Numbered from the stretch's first letter, positions 17,179 to 25,246 are shown. The stretch is DNA of 64,000 bases from Martinezella dioscoreae (GCF_009176305.1 NZ_BLAJ01000001.1:186001-250000); one strand, 5' to 3'. A program made the numbers and translations. Notes: generated by a model from the sequence alone, not told the origin.

Positions 17179-18153
17179 TCAAGCTTGCGCTTCGATCTCA
17201 TAGGCATTGCTCTCGGCGTCGCTGCCAGGGATGAAGGCGTGGATCGCGGCAAGTGCCTGGTTGCGATAGATATCCCGTTCCTGCAGGATTTCATGCTTGG
17301 CGCCGTGAATTGGAACGAGCTGTGCGGCGCGGAAATAGCGCGACAGCCGCTCCTGATCGGCATAGGGCACCACGCCGTCGCGCGTCGGCGCGATCAAGAC
17401 AGTGGGGACCTGAATTGAAAACAGGTGTTCGGGCCTGTTGACCAGTTCGATCGCCCGCAGGGCCTGCGACAGCCATCGTGCCGTCGGCGGCCCGAGACAA
17501 AGCTGCGGGTAGGTGGTGCCGATGCCGATGTTGCGGCGGTAGCGCTGCTCGTCCGTCGTTAACGGGTTTTCAGCAAATGGCCTTTCCTTGAACTTCTTGC
17601 TGAACTGCATCCGGCCTAGGCCGACACCGCTGACCGCGCTAGACAGAAAGCGGATAAAACCAGGGGAGGCGCCATGGCCGGTCAAGCCGATGAAGGGAGC
17701 CGACAGCACCATGCGCTCGACGCGGCTTGCAAGCCTCGGCGCTGCTGAGAGCGCAATCAGTGCGCCCGTCGAATGAGCGAGGAGAAAGAAAGGCAGGCGC
17801 GTATCCGGCAGGACGATCTTGTCGAGGAAGGCGGTCAAATCCCGCTCGTAATCGGAAAAATGGCGGATATGGCCGCGCAAAGGGTCCTTCAGCAGCCGCT
17901 CGGATCCACCCTGGCCGCGCAGGTCGAAGGTTGCGACCCACAGACCCTTGGCTGTGAGGTCGCGGATCGTCTCGAAATATTTTTCGATGAACTCGTTGCG
18001 GCCCTGCAGCAGAACAACGGTTCCCTTGGCAACCGGCTGCTCGCAGCGGAAGACGGCATAGCGCAGCTTGCGGCCGTCAAAACTTTCGAAGAAGCCTTCG
18101 GTGCGGTTTTCCGGCACCGGATTATCTGCTGTGGAATAGAGGACCGAATCCAT
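17179..18153 (-). CDS. Alpha/beta hydrolase, lysophospholipase (PldB)-like
   Basis: A hydrolase of 324 residues if started at the ATG at 18153 (MDSVLYS); a frame start 11 codons upstream at 18186 is possible. The fold is seen in GTVVLLQGRNEFIEKY, FDLRGQGGSER, the nucleophile elbow LLAHSTGALIAL (Ser in A-H-S-T-G), PTRDGVVPY with the likely Asp, and GAKHEIL with the His. The pattern is closest to PldB-type lysophospholipases and monoglyceride lipases, which release fatty acids from lysophospholipids or acylglycerols. No signal peptide is seen. Neighbours give no pathway hint. Confidence 0.85.
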   Translation of the reverse strand: MDSVLYSTADNPVPENRTEGFFESFDGRKLRYAVFRCEQPVAKGTVVLLQGRNEFIEKYFETIRDLTAKGLWVATFDLRGQGGSERLLKDPLRGHIRHFSDYERDLTAFLDKIVLPDTRLPFFLLAHSTGALIALSAAPRLASRVERMVLSAPFIGLTGHGASPGFIRFLSSAVSGVGLGRMQFSKKFKERPFAENPLTTDEQRYRRNIGIGTTYPQLCLGPPTARWLSQALRAIELVNRPEHLFSIQVPTVLIAPTRDGVVPYADQERLSRYFRAAQLVPIHGAKHEILQERDIYRNQALAAIHAFIPGSDAESNAYEIEAQA

Positions 18154-18377
18154 GACGGTGTCGCGCCTCGCTGACCAATGGCTCATCCCAAGGGGATAGC
18201 GCAGCCTCGTGGAATTGCAACAGGTTTGTTAGCGGTTCCGGCAATAGAATTCCGCGCTTCTCAAGACGATACTCTTCCATCGGCGATTCCGATGACGCTA
18301 TCGTTTTTCTCCGTTTCATCTTCTTGCGCAGCTTTGCGAATGTTCGGCCGTGGTCATCACCTGCTGGAATGGAAGAT

Positions 18378-19112
18378 ATGGCAATCACTGAAATTGCAGA
18401 TTCAAGAATTCTTATTGTCGGCGGCAGCTCCGGAATGGGGTTGGCGCTGGCGCACCGCGCGCTCGCAGCCGGGGCCGAGGTCATCATCGCTGGACGGAAC
18501 GCGCATAAGCTCAAGCGCGCTTGCACGGAACTTCAAAGCCCATTGGTTTCCATTGAGACGGCCGATGTCGCGCAAGAAAGCCAAGTGGCCGATCTGTTTG
18601 AGCGCATCGGGCGGCTGGACCATATCGTAAGCACTGCCGCCGATATCGAGGGCGCTTATGAGTTGCTGCCTTCATTGGACCTCAGGGCTGCGCAGAGGGT
18701 CGTGGACAGTAAATTCTACGGTCCGCTGCTGCTTGCGAAATATGGGTCGCCCTTACTCTCTGCCGCTGGCTCCATCACGTTCACGTCAGGCATTGCTGCT
18801 TATCGCCCGGCTGCACGAGGGTCGGTGGTCGCTGCCGTCAATGCTGGTCTGGAAGGGCTGGTTCGCGCACTCGCCGTCGAGTTGGCGCCCATTCGTGTGA
18901 ACGCCGTTTCACCTGGCTGGGTCGATACGCCCATCTGGACGTTCGTTGCCGGTGATCGGAAAGAGGAAGCATTGGGCGCGATGGCAAAGCGGCTGTTAGT
19001 CGGACGAGTGGGACAACCGGAAGACATCGCCGATGCTATCAGCTTCCTGATGGGTAACGCCTTCACAACAGGGACGATACTGCATGTCGAGGGCGGGCAT
19101 CGGCTGATCTAG
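18378..19112 (+). CDS. Short-chain dehydrogenase/reductase-family protein, divergent active site
   Basis: A 244-residue Rossmann protein. The cofactor motif is GGSSGMGLAL near the N-terminus and AGRN follows beta2, which suggests NADP(H). The usual catalytic Ser is in ITFTSG, but the expected Tyr-x-x-x-Lys 13 and 17 residues later reads V and V within GSVVAAVNAGLEGL, so the normal proton-relay residues are missing. NAVSPGWVDTPIW and the C-terminal VEGGHRLI are standard for the fold. It may bind a nucleotide without classical dehydrogenase chemistry or use other residues. The start is uncertain (18369 is an alternative). Its 3' end overlaps the convergent LysR gene by 50 bases. Confidence 0.8.
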   Translation: MAITEIADSRILIVGGSSGMGLALAHRALAAGAEVIIAGRNAHKLKRACTELQSPLVSIETADVAQESQVADLFERIGRLDHIVSTAADIEGAYELLPSLDLRAAQRVVDSKFYGPLLLAKYGSPLLSAAGSITFTSGIAAYRPAARGSVVAAVNAGLEGLVRALAVELAPIRVNAVSPGWVDTPIWTFVAGDRKEEALGAMAKRLLVGRVGQPEDIADAISFLMGNAFTTGTILHVEGGHRLI

Positions 19113-20001
19113 TGGACGCAAAGCCGGCGCTTGCGAAAGCCAGGAACAGCTTCAAAGCCGGCGGCTGAACACGCCTGCGCCGCCAGATCATCACAAGCGA
19201 GGCTGTCCGCATTGGCCCCGGCCAGGGCATTTCGTCGATTTCGCCACGATGGAGTGCGTCGGCGACGGCAAACCGAGGAACAAGGCTCGAGCCCGTACCG
19301 GCTGCCACGAGCCGCGCAATGGTGCCGATGCTGCCGACTTCGGCGGCGAGCTTCGGTGCTGCCGTCCCTGCTGCCTCGAATGCCTTGTCGAACAGGTGCC
19401 GGTAGATGCAGCCGTCTTCGGTTGCTACGAAGTTCATCGAAGCGAGTGCCGCCAGATCGCTCGTCTTTGATGACGCCTCCGGTGCGGAAGGGGTGATGAG
19501 GATCAGCGGCTCCGTCGATATCACTCGCTTTGCGAGGCGTTCATCGACCTCGCCCCTGTCAAAGCAGAAGGCGACGTCGATCTCACCGGCTTCAAGCTTG
19601 CGCAATAGATCGCCGCTGCCCGCGATCGTAACACGCAGATCGATATCGTGATGATCGCGCCGAAGGGTCGGCAGCCATTGCGGAAGCTTCATGGAGGCAA
19701 TGGTCTCTAGCGCGCCGATCGTCACCTTGCCAGCCGCAGCTGCGGAGACTGCTTCAACGGCAGCGCGCGCCTCGTAGGCGATTGCCAGTAATTCCTCGGC
19801 ATAGGGTTTCAGTGCCTCGCCAGCTGCCGTCAGCTCCAGGCCCGATCTCGACCGGATAAAAAGCGCAGTGCCCAATTCAGCCTCGAGCGACTGGATCTGA
19901 TCGCTTACGCTCGATTGCGCGAGATGGACCTCTTCGGCTGCACGGGTGAAATTCCGGTTCCGCGCGACCGCCAGGAATGTCTTGAGTAATCGGGGGTGCA
20001 T
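19063..20001 (-). CDS. LysR-family transcriptional regulator
   Basis: A 312-residue regulator from the ATG at 20001 (MHPRLLKTFLAVARNRNF). The winged helix-turn-helix is RAAEEVHLAQSSVSDQIQSLEAELGTALF; the effector-binding domain follows (GKVTIGALETIASMKLPQW, then GSIGTIARLVAAGTGSSLVP). LysR proteins bind a small molecule and usually control neighbouring genes. Here the gene converges with the SDR gene and overlaps it by 50 bases, so the last ~17 residues are dictated by a shared segment; the target may be the SDR gene or a distant locus. The effector is unknown. Confidence 0.88.
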   Translation of the reverse strand: MHPRLLKTFLAVARNRNFTRAAEEVHLAQSSVSDQIQSLEAELGTALFIRSRSGLELTAAGEALKPYAEELLAIAYEARAAVEAVSAAAAGKVTIGALETIASMKLPQWLPTLRRDHHDIDLRVTIAGSGDLLRKLEAGEIDVAFCFDRGEVDERLAKRVISTEPLILITPSAPEASSKTSDLAALASMNFVATEDGCIYRHLFDKAFEAAGTAAPKLAAEVGSIGTIARLVAAGTGSSLVPRFAVADALHRGEIDEMPWPGPMRTASLVMIWRRRRVQPPALKLFLAFASAGFASTRSADARPRHAVSSLL

Positions 20002-20168
20002 CGAGCCGTGCCGAACCAATGTGAAGGCGCCCTCGAATAAGGAGACGGCGCTCAATACTCGTCAGGCTGCCATATCCGTTATATCGACGTCAATGCACCA
20101 CGGGATGGCAGTCGGTATCCGCAGTTTATTGTGCTCTCGGAAAGTCCTGCTGCATGAAGCCGATCGCG

Positions 20169-21236
20169 TCAAGCCTTCGGTGTCGCGCCGCGCCGCTCCA
20201 GCGCGGTCTGGCGGATGATCTCGGCGATCTCGGGGCTGCTGCTCGATAGCATCTGGAAATCCGACGCATAGAGCGACAGCAGCGAGACTTCGGTCGCGGC
20301 GCTGACGGTTGCCGAGCGGGGTTCGCCGGTGATCAGCGCCATCTCGCCGAAGAAGCTGCCGGAACCAAGTTCCACTGGATTCGGCGTGGCGACGCTGACG
20401 CGGCCCTCGACGATGAAATACATCTGGTCGCCGGCTTCGCCCTTGCGGCAGATGATGCCACCGGCCGGCACGACGCGAGGTCTCAGTGCCCGTACGATCT
20501 CGATGAGAGCACCCGAACCGAGCTTCTGAAACAGCGGAACTCCGGCAACCAGCTGCCAGTTGCGCACGAAGTCCTGGCGGCGAACCTCTTCGTAGAAGCC
20601 GGTGGCAAGAATACCGGCCCATAAGGCAAAGATGCCGATTCCGCACATCATGACCAGTCCGGCAAGGGTGCGACCGGCGAAACTTTGCGGGATTTCGTCA
20701 CCATACCCCGTGGTCGACAGCGTCGTTACGGCCCACCACATTGCGAGGGGGATACTGCCGAACTTGTCAGGCTGGACGTCACGTTCGATGATGTAAGCCG
20801 CAAGTGCTGCGGCAAACAAAACGATGACAAAGATCGAGGTGACGCCGATCAGGTTGCGCGCTTCCTTGGTCAGAACCCTGCCAAGCAGCCGGAAGAAGAT
20901 CGAGCCGCGCAGCGGCTTCAAAAGCCAGATGGCGCAATAGAGGCTTTGATCGCGCCCTCGGATGAGAAAAAAGGCAACCAGAGGGACCAGAACGGCCAGC
21001 ATGTCGACGGCGATTTCCGGGATCCTGCCGCGCACGTCCCTTGCGCGATGTATGACCAGCGTTTCGATCAATTGCAGAACATAGATGGCCCAGACGCCAG
21101 CAAGCACGACTTCCAGGATGAGCCTGGTTTGTCCGACGATATCGGGCGTCGTAAGCACCGCCACCGTCAGCAGACCGATTGCAGCCAGAAGCGTATTCAG
21201 CGATGAGGAAATCTTCGAGAAAGAAAGCGCCGACAT
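20169..21236 (-). CDS. Cyclic-nucleotide-gated potassium channel, MloK1 orthologue
   Basis: A 355-residue channel, the same length as Mesorhizobium loti MloK1 and apparently collinear with it. Six membrane segments: S1-S4 (residues ~10-120, with few S4 charges), then the pore with the selectivity filter TTGYGD at 175-180, and S6. A short C-linker leads to a C-terminal cyclic-nucleotide-binding domain: FFGEMALITGEPRSATVS with Arg307, and Arg348 in ALERRG. In MloK1 these two arginines contact the cAMP phosphate and purine. It should form a tetrameric inner-membrane K+ channel opened by cAMP. It appears monocistronic. The identification is by motif position and recalled similarity to MloK1. Confidence 0.93.
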   Translation of the reverse strand: MSALSFSKISSSLNTLLAAIGLLTVAVLTTPDIVGQTRLILEVVLAGVWAIYVLQLIETLVIHRARDVRGRIPEIAVDMLAVLVPLVAFFLIRGRDQSLYCAIWLLKPLRGSIFFRLLGRVLTKEARNLIGVTSIFVIVLFAAALAAYIIERDVQPDKFGSIPLAMWWAVTTLSTTGYGDEIPQSFAGRTLAGLVMMCGIGIFALWAGILATGFYEEVRRQDFVRNWQLVAGVPLFQKLGSGALIEIVRALRPRVVPAGGIICRKGEAGDQMYFIVEGRVSVATPNPVELGSGSFFGEMALITGEPRSATVSAATEVSLLSLYASDFQMLSSSSPEIAEIIRQTALERRGATPKA

Positions 21237-21367
21237 TATATCCCCCGGGCAATACCCTGGGGGCAGCCACTCGCCCGAGAATAGGATGGCTTAGATCCAA
21301 ACGTAAAGAGCGCAGGGACGTGCTGTCTCCTCTATGCCTATAATCCGGCAATCTGTGCCTTGCGCTG

Positions 21368-21853
21368 CTATCGCTGGCCGACCTCAAGCGGAAAGCCCTT
21401 GAAGGGCTTGATTTCCTTCAGCGCGAATGTGGTCTGCATCTCCTTGATGCGCGGCAGGCGGCGCACCACCGCCATGGCGAAGTCGGCATAGCTGTCGAGA
21501 TCTGCGGCTACGACCTGCAGCAGGAAATCCGCATCCCCGGCGATGCTGTAGCAGGCCACGACCTCGTTGAGTTTCAGCACGTCGCGCGAGAATTCCTCGG
21601 CTTCCGCCTCGCTATGGCCGTCGATCTTCACCCTAATGAAGGCAAGGACGCCGAGGCCGATCTGGCGCCTGTCGAGGGTGGCCGTATAACCCTGGATCAC
21701 GCCCGTTTCTTCCAGCTGGCGCACGCGCCGCCAGCATGGCGACGTCGAGAGCCCGACTTCGGAGGAAAGCGCCTGATTCGTTAGGCGTCCGTCCTTCTGA
21801 AGGGCGCCGAGAATCTTCAAATCAATGGGCTCAAGAGAATTGGGCATATCCAA
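21368..21853 (-). CDS. Lrp/AsnC-family transcriptional regulator
   Basis: A 161-residue feast/famine regulator. The N-terminal helix-turn-helix is LGALQKDGRLTNQALSSEVG-LSTSPCWRRVRQLEE; the C-terminal RAM domain (VACYSIAGDADFLLQVVAADLDSYADF) binds amino acids and drives oligomerisation. The start may be the first or third codon (MDMPNSLEP). It is divergent from the DUF2000 gene at 21979 with a 125-base shared upstream region, so that gene is the likely target, together with autoregulation. The effector amino acid cannot be told from sequence. Confidence 0.9.
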   Translation of the reverse strand: MDMPNSLEPIDLKILGALQKDGRLTNQALSSEVGLSTSPCWRRVRQLEETGVIQGYTATLDRRQIGLGVLAFIRVKIDGHSEAEAEEFSRDVLKLNEVVACYSIAGDADFLLQVVAADLDSYADFAMAVVRRLPRIKEMQTTFALKEIKPFKGFPLEVGQR

Positions 21854-21978
21854 CCGTATATCCGCAGAAACGAGGTAGATACTACCAAATAATAAAATTG
21901 TGCGGCAATAAAAGGTAAGATTACCCCCCGATGCTAGGGATATCCTGCGGTCACCTTTGTCAATAGCAGCAGGTCGCC

Positions 21979-22395
21979 ATGCTTCCCGATATCCGTCTTG
22001 CCATCGTCATCAATCCGGCATTGCCTCTCGGTTTGATCGCCAACACCGCCGGTGCCATCTCGATCGGGTTGGGCGCAAAGTTTCCTGCGCTCGGAGCCAG
22101 GCAATTGACCGATAGGGAGGAGCGCACCATCGACATCAGCTCGAACATGCCCGTTCCGATACTGCAGGCGGATGCGGAAACCATACGATTTCTGTTGCTG
22201 AAAACCTTGCCGGTCGAAAACGACCGCGCAATCGTTCCGTTTCCTGCCTTTGCCCGCTCGCTGCACGATTACAGGGAATATGAGGCGACATTTCCGGATC
22301 GCGATCTTGCCGGCGAGGCGATCGACGGTCTTGGGCTGGCCGGCCCTTCGAAGTGGGTGAAATCGCTGACCGGTTCTCTGAAACTTTTGCGGTAG
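21979..22395 (+). CDS. DUF2000-family protein
   Basis: A 138-residue cytoplasmic protein matching the DUF2000 pattern: IRLAIVINPALPLGLIANTAG at the start, GAISIGLGAKFP, ISSNMPVPILQAD, and an acidic-aromatic ending. No biochemical function is established for the family; the fold resembles peptidyl-tRNA hydrolase type 2 in deposited structures, which I recall but cannot verify. It is divergent from an Lrp-type regulator and is followed by a HAD hydrolase, so it may be under amino-acid-responsive control. Confidence 0.75.
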   Translation: MLPDIRLAIVINPALPLGLIANTAGAISIGLGAKFPALGARQLTDREERTIDISSNMPVPILQADAETIRFLLLKTLPVENDRAIVPFPAFARSLHDYREYEATFPDRDLAGEAIDGLGLAGPSKWVKSLTGSLKLLR

Positions 22396-22483
22396 GGTTG
22401 TCGCCATGTCCCTCCGTAGCGAGGGATGGTTTTCGGCATCGGCGAGCTTGTCGTTCTCGTCCCATGCTGGTAACGGCTATGGG

Positions 22484-23164
22484 ATGAAGCTCCCTCAACC
22501 ACCCCGTGCAGTCGTGTTCGACATGGATGGACTGCTCTTTGATACCGAGTCGCTCTACATACGTTCGCTGATCACGGCGACTGCGGAGTATGGCTATGAA
22601 ATGACATGGGACTTGTACCGTCCCATGATCGGTTCGCCTTGGCATGTGAATCGTCATTCGCTACTTCTCCTGTATGGCTCCTCTTTTCCGGTCGACGATG
22701 TGCGCGCGCTCTGGCTCAAGCATTTCAGCGCCTTGGGCGAGACAGAACTTGCTTTGAAAGCAGGGGTTTCAGAGTTATTGGATCTCCTGGATGAACTAGA
22801 TATTCCAAGAGCGATAGCGACGTCTTCATTCCGTCAGAGCGTCGATCACCATCTTAAGGCGCACAGCCTGACGCATCGTTTCCATCACATTATTGCGTAT
22901 GGCGGCTATGTAGAAAGCAAGCCTGCTCCAGATCCATTTCTGACGGCTGCGGCCCGGTTAGGTATCGAGCCATCTTCCTGTCTTGCCCTGGAAGATTCAC
23001 ATAACGGAATAAGATCCGCCTCCGGAGCCGGCATGATGACGATCATGGTGCCAGATCAGATGGAGCCTAATGAGGAAATCCTGAAACTTTGCCTGGGTTC
23101 GGTTTCCAGCCTGCATGAGGTGTCTCGGCTCATAGTAGCGGCGGATGGACGGCTTTCGAGCTAG
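22484..23164 (+). CDS. HAD-superfamily hydrolase, beta-phosphoglucomutase/phosphatase type
   Basis: A 226-residue enzyme from the ATG at 22484 (MKLPQPPRAVVFDMDG). All HAD motifs are present: I, DMDGLLFDTE with nucleophile Asp; II, ATSSFRQS; III, the Lys in ESKPAPDPF; IV, LEDSHNG. The alpha-helical cap between motifs I and II places it in the subfamily I phosphatase / beta-PGM group. The substrate is probably a small sugar phosphate or related phosphoester. An alternative start at 22406, ten bases after the DUF2000 stop and with AGGG upstream, would add 26 residues that look unlike the family. Either way it is probably co-transcribed with the DUF2000 gene. Confidence 0.85.
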   Translation: MKLPQPPRAVVFDMDGLLFDTESLYIRSLITATAEYGYEMTWDLYRPMIGSPWHVNRHSLLLLYGSSFPVDDVRALWLKHFSALGETELALKAGVSELLDLLDELDIPRAIATSSFRQSVDHHLKAHSLTHRFHHIIAYGGYVESKPAPDPFLTAAARLGIEPSSCLALEDSHNGIRSASGAGMMTIMVPDQMEPNEEILKLCLGSVSSLHEVSRLIVAADGRLSS

Positions 23165-23227
23165 GCAATCAATCTCCCTGGACTTCCATCCAAGTTGATC
23201 TCCGCCTGTTGTTCCGCTGGCGCTAAG

Positions 23228-23272
23228 AAAAAAGGCCGGCTTGCGGAGATAGAGAGATCCGCTTCGCCGGCC
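23228..23272 (-). terminator. Orphan terminator-like hairpin on the minus strand
   Basis: On the minus strand: GGCCGGC, 3/2-base internal loop, GCGGA/TCCGC inner stem, and GCCGGCC followed by TTTTTTCTT. It is a textbook terminator shape, yet no minus-strand gene lies upstream: the nearest features toward higher coordinates are the plus-strand heat-shock gene and its leader. It could end a small minus-strand RNA from the 23273-23430 region. The remaining 23165-23430 sequence shows no convincing gene. Confidence 0.6.
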
Positions 23273-23433
23273 GAGCAAGGACTGAAGAAGAAGGGACGAT
23301 ACACTTCAGTCATCGGACGATGGTGTTCCGATGGTTTGGACGATAGGCCAGCCAGCCTGAACGGGTTCCGAACCATCTGTTCATCTGCGGTTCACGCAGC
23401 GATTTTCCGCAAAATGGGCGGCGGGCACAGGGG

Positions 23434-23460
23434 CTTGAACTCGGCAAAAGCGATCCCCAT
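23434..23460 (+). promoter_or_regulatory. Heat-shock (RpoH, sigma-32 type) promoter
   Basis: CTTGAA at 23434-23439, a 15-base spacer and CCCCAT at 23455-23460 followed by CT, an excellent fit to the RpoH consensus (CTTGAA, CCCCATnT). Transcription should start near 23467 and give a leader of about 100 nt before the small heat-shock gene. Confidence 0.82.
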
Positions 23461-23466
23461 CTCTCT

Positions 23467-23568
23467 TTCGCGGGTGCCAAACGGGCCTGCGAAACCGTCC
23501 CGAGGCCGCCGAGAGTGGGGTCATGGGACAGAATTGAAATCGCAATTGTCGCTCACAGGAGGACTTCC
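23467..23568 (+). promoter_or_regulatory. ROSE-type RNA thermometer in the sHSP leader
   Basis: The leader ends in a short hairpin at 23548-23564: GTC pairs with GAC and CTC with GAG around loop ACAG, with a single bulged G at 23551. The Shine-Dalgarno AGGAGG (23557-23562) is almost wholly inside it. The strand opposite the SD reads UCGCU, which fits the U(U/C)GCU stretch conserved in ROSE elements, including the unpaired G that is required for thermosensing in Bradyrhizobium ROSE. A second hairpin AATTG/CAATT lies just upstream. At low temperature the ribosome site would be masked; heat would open it. This is inferred from sequence and known ROSE biology. Confidence 0.85.
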
Positions 23569-24033
23569 ATGCGTCACGTAGACTTCTCTCCCCTTTACCG
23601 TTCCACCGTCGGTTTCGACCGTCTCTTCACCATGCTCGACAGCCTTGGCCAGCCGGATCAGGCCCAGACCTATCCGCCCTACAATATCGAGCGCACGGGT
23701 GAAAACACCTATCGCATCACCATGGCCGTTGCCGGTTTCGATGAAAAGGAACTGAGCATCGAGGCCCACGCCCATGTCCTTCAGGTCAAGGGCGAAAAGA
23801 GCGAAGAGCCGGCTGAAACCAGCGAATATCTCTATCGCGGTATCGCCAAGCGTGCCTTCGAGCGTCGTTTCCAGCTTGCCGACCATGTCGAGGTTCAGGC
23901 TGCTTCACTGAAGAATGGTTTGCTGCACATCGACCTGCTGCGCAACATTCCTGAAGCCATGAAGCCCCGCCGTATCTCCATCGCGGCCGAGCCCGTGGAA
24001 AGCCCGAAGGCCATCGAGGCTCATATCAACTAA
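23569..24033 (+). CDS. Small heat-shock protein (Hsp20/IbpA family)
   Basis: A 154-residue alpha-crystallin-domain chaperone. The N-terminus RHVDFSPLYRSTVGFDRLF is typical of class A rhizobial sHSPs/IbpA; YNIERTGENTYRITMAVAGF opens the alpha-crystallin domain, and AKRAFERRFQLADHVEVQAAS and LKNGLLHIDL close it. It would form oligomers that hold unfolding proteins in the cytoplasm. The start at 23569 is fixed by the AGGAGG six bases upstream. Expression appears doubly heat-controlled, by an RpoH promoter and a ROSE thermometer. A Rho-independent terminator follows at 24114. Confidence 0.93.
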   Translation: MRHVDFSPLYRSTVGFDRLFTMLDSLGQPDQAQTYPPYNIERTGENTYRITMAVAGFDEKELSIEAHAHVLQVKGEKSEEPAETSEYLYRGIAKRAFERRFQLADHVEVQAASLKNGLLHIDLLRNIPEAMKPRRISIAAEPVESPKAIEAHIN

Positions 24034-24041
24034 GTACGGCT

Positions 24042-24058
24042 GACGGTCTGAGACCGTC
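24042..24058 (+). repeat. Short palindrome after the sHSP gene
   Basis: GACGGTC, TGA, GACCGTC: a 7-bp hairpin nine bases after the sHSP stop and before the main terminator. It has no T tract; it may protect the 3' end of the mRNA. Confidence 0.4.
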
Positions 24059-24113
24059 ATGCCGGGCTGGCGGTCTCTGGCCGCTAAGCTCCTGATCCTC
24101 CCAAGATCAAAAG

Positions 24114-24148
24114 AAGCGGCGCTCCATCAGGGTGCCGCTTTTGTTTTG
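24114..24148 (+). terminator. Rho-independent terminator of the sHSP gene
   Basis: Stem AAGCGGCGC with GTGCCGCTT (nine pairs, one G-U), 9-base loop, then TTTTGTTTTG. It lies between the convergent sHSP and transporter genes. Confidence 0.85.
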
Positions 24149-24164
24149 TCTGATATCGGACGGC

Positions 24165-25190
24165 TCAGGCCGCGTTCGTCGCTTCGCCGGACTTTGCGCC
24201 CGACTTTGCTTTCGCAGCCTCGCGCCGCTTGGCGGCATCGGCATATTTCTGGGCAAGCACGGCGCAGGTCATCAGCTGGATCTGATGGAACAGCATGAGC
24301 GGCAGCACGATGGCGCCGATACTCTGGCCGGCGAAGATGACGTTGGCCATCGGCACGCCGCTTGCCAGCGACTTCTTCGAGCCGCAGAAGGTGATGGTGA
24401 TCTCGTCGGCCTTTTCAAAACCGAGGGCACGGCTGCCGAACATGGTGATGCAGATCACCATTGCCAGAAGCACCATGTTCGCGATGATGACCGTGACGAT
24501 GTCGAGGACGGAGAAGGTATGCCACAGCCCTTCCACCACGGCCTCGCTGAAGGCGGAATAGACGACCATGAGGATCGAGCCGCGATCGACCGGCATCAGG
24601 ATCTTTTTCTTCGAACGGATCCAGTCGCCGATCCATGGCTGCAGCAGCTGGCCGGCGATGAATGGGGCAAGCAGCTGCAGCATGATCTGCCACAGAACAT
24701 CCCAGGAAAAGCCACCGCCCTGGCCGCCGACCGAAAACAGGATGCCGACGAGCAGCGGCGTCAGGAACATGCCGAAGATATTGGAGGCGGACGCGGAGCA
24801 GATCGCAGCCGGCACATTGCCGCCGGCGATGGAGGTGAAGGCGATCGAAGACTGCACGGTCGAAGGCAGCACGCTCAAAAACAGCATGCCGGTATAGAGC
24901 GATACGGGGAGGATGCTGTTCGGAACGATATGGCCCATGGCCAGCACCAGCAGCGGGAAGATTCCGAAGGTCGTCAGCAGGATGACGAGGTGCAGCCGCC
25001 AGTGCAGCAGGCCGGCGATGACGACATCGCGCGAGAGGCGCGCGCCGTGCAGAAAGAACAGCAGGCCGATGGCGAAGTTGGTGGCGATGCCGAAATAATG
25101 GGCGCTTGCGCCCTTCACTGGAAAGAAGGACGCCGTCAGGACGGTGAGCACCAGCAGCATGGTAAAGGTGTCTGGAAGAAAGCGGCGCAT
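24165..25190 (-). CDS. SBF-like (bile acid:sodium symporter superfamily) membrane transporter
   Basis: A 341-residue protein with about ten membrane helices (MLLVLTVLTASFFP, NFAIGLLFFLHGARLS, and so on). The family signature is visible in SVLPSTVQSSIAFTSIAGGN with ASASNIFGMFLTPLL, and in FCGSKKSLASGVPMANVIF, the two crossover segments that bind Na+ in ASBT-fold proteins. It matches the SBF-like group (YfeH type), whose substrates are mostly unknown organic anions. The C-terminal tail is Lys/Ala-rich. A LysR gene lies divergent 106 bases away with a palindromic site between, so the transporter is probably its target. Confidence 0.88.
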   Translation of the reverse strand: MRRFLPDTFTMLLVLTVLTASFFPVKGASAHYFGIATNFAIGLLFFLHGARLSRDVVIAGLLHWRLHLVILLTTFGIFPLLVLAMGHIVPNSILPVSLYTGMLFLSVLPSTVQSSIAFTSIAGGNVPAAICSASASNIFGMFLTPLLVGILFSVGGQGGGFSWDVLWQIMLQLLAPFIAGQLLQPWIGDWIRSKKKILMPVDRGSILMVVYSAFSEAVVEGLWHTFSVLDIVTVIIANMVLLAMVICITMFGSRALGFEKADEITITFCGSKKSLASGVPMANVIFAGQSIGAIVLPLMLFHQIQLMTCAVLAQKYADAAKRREAAKAKSGAKSGEATNAA

Positions 25191-25246
25191 CGTGCCTACC
25201 CCAATCGCATTGCAAGTCTTGATGATGACTCCTTGCAGATAGACCT

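Noticed and set aside
23161..23376. A 71-codon minus-strand frame before the sHSP gene
   Set aside because: It reads straight through the terminator hairpin at 23228-23272 and has no SD; the hairpin is the more credible feature.
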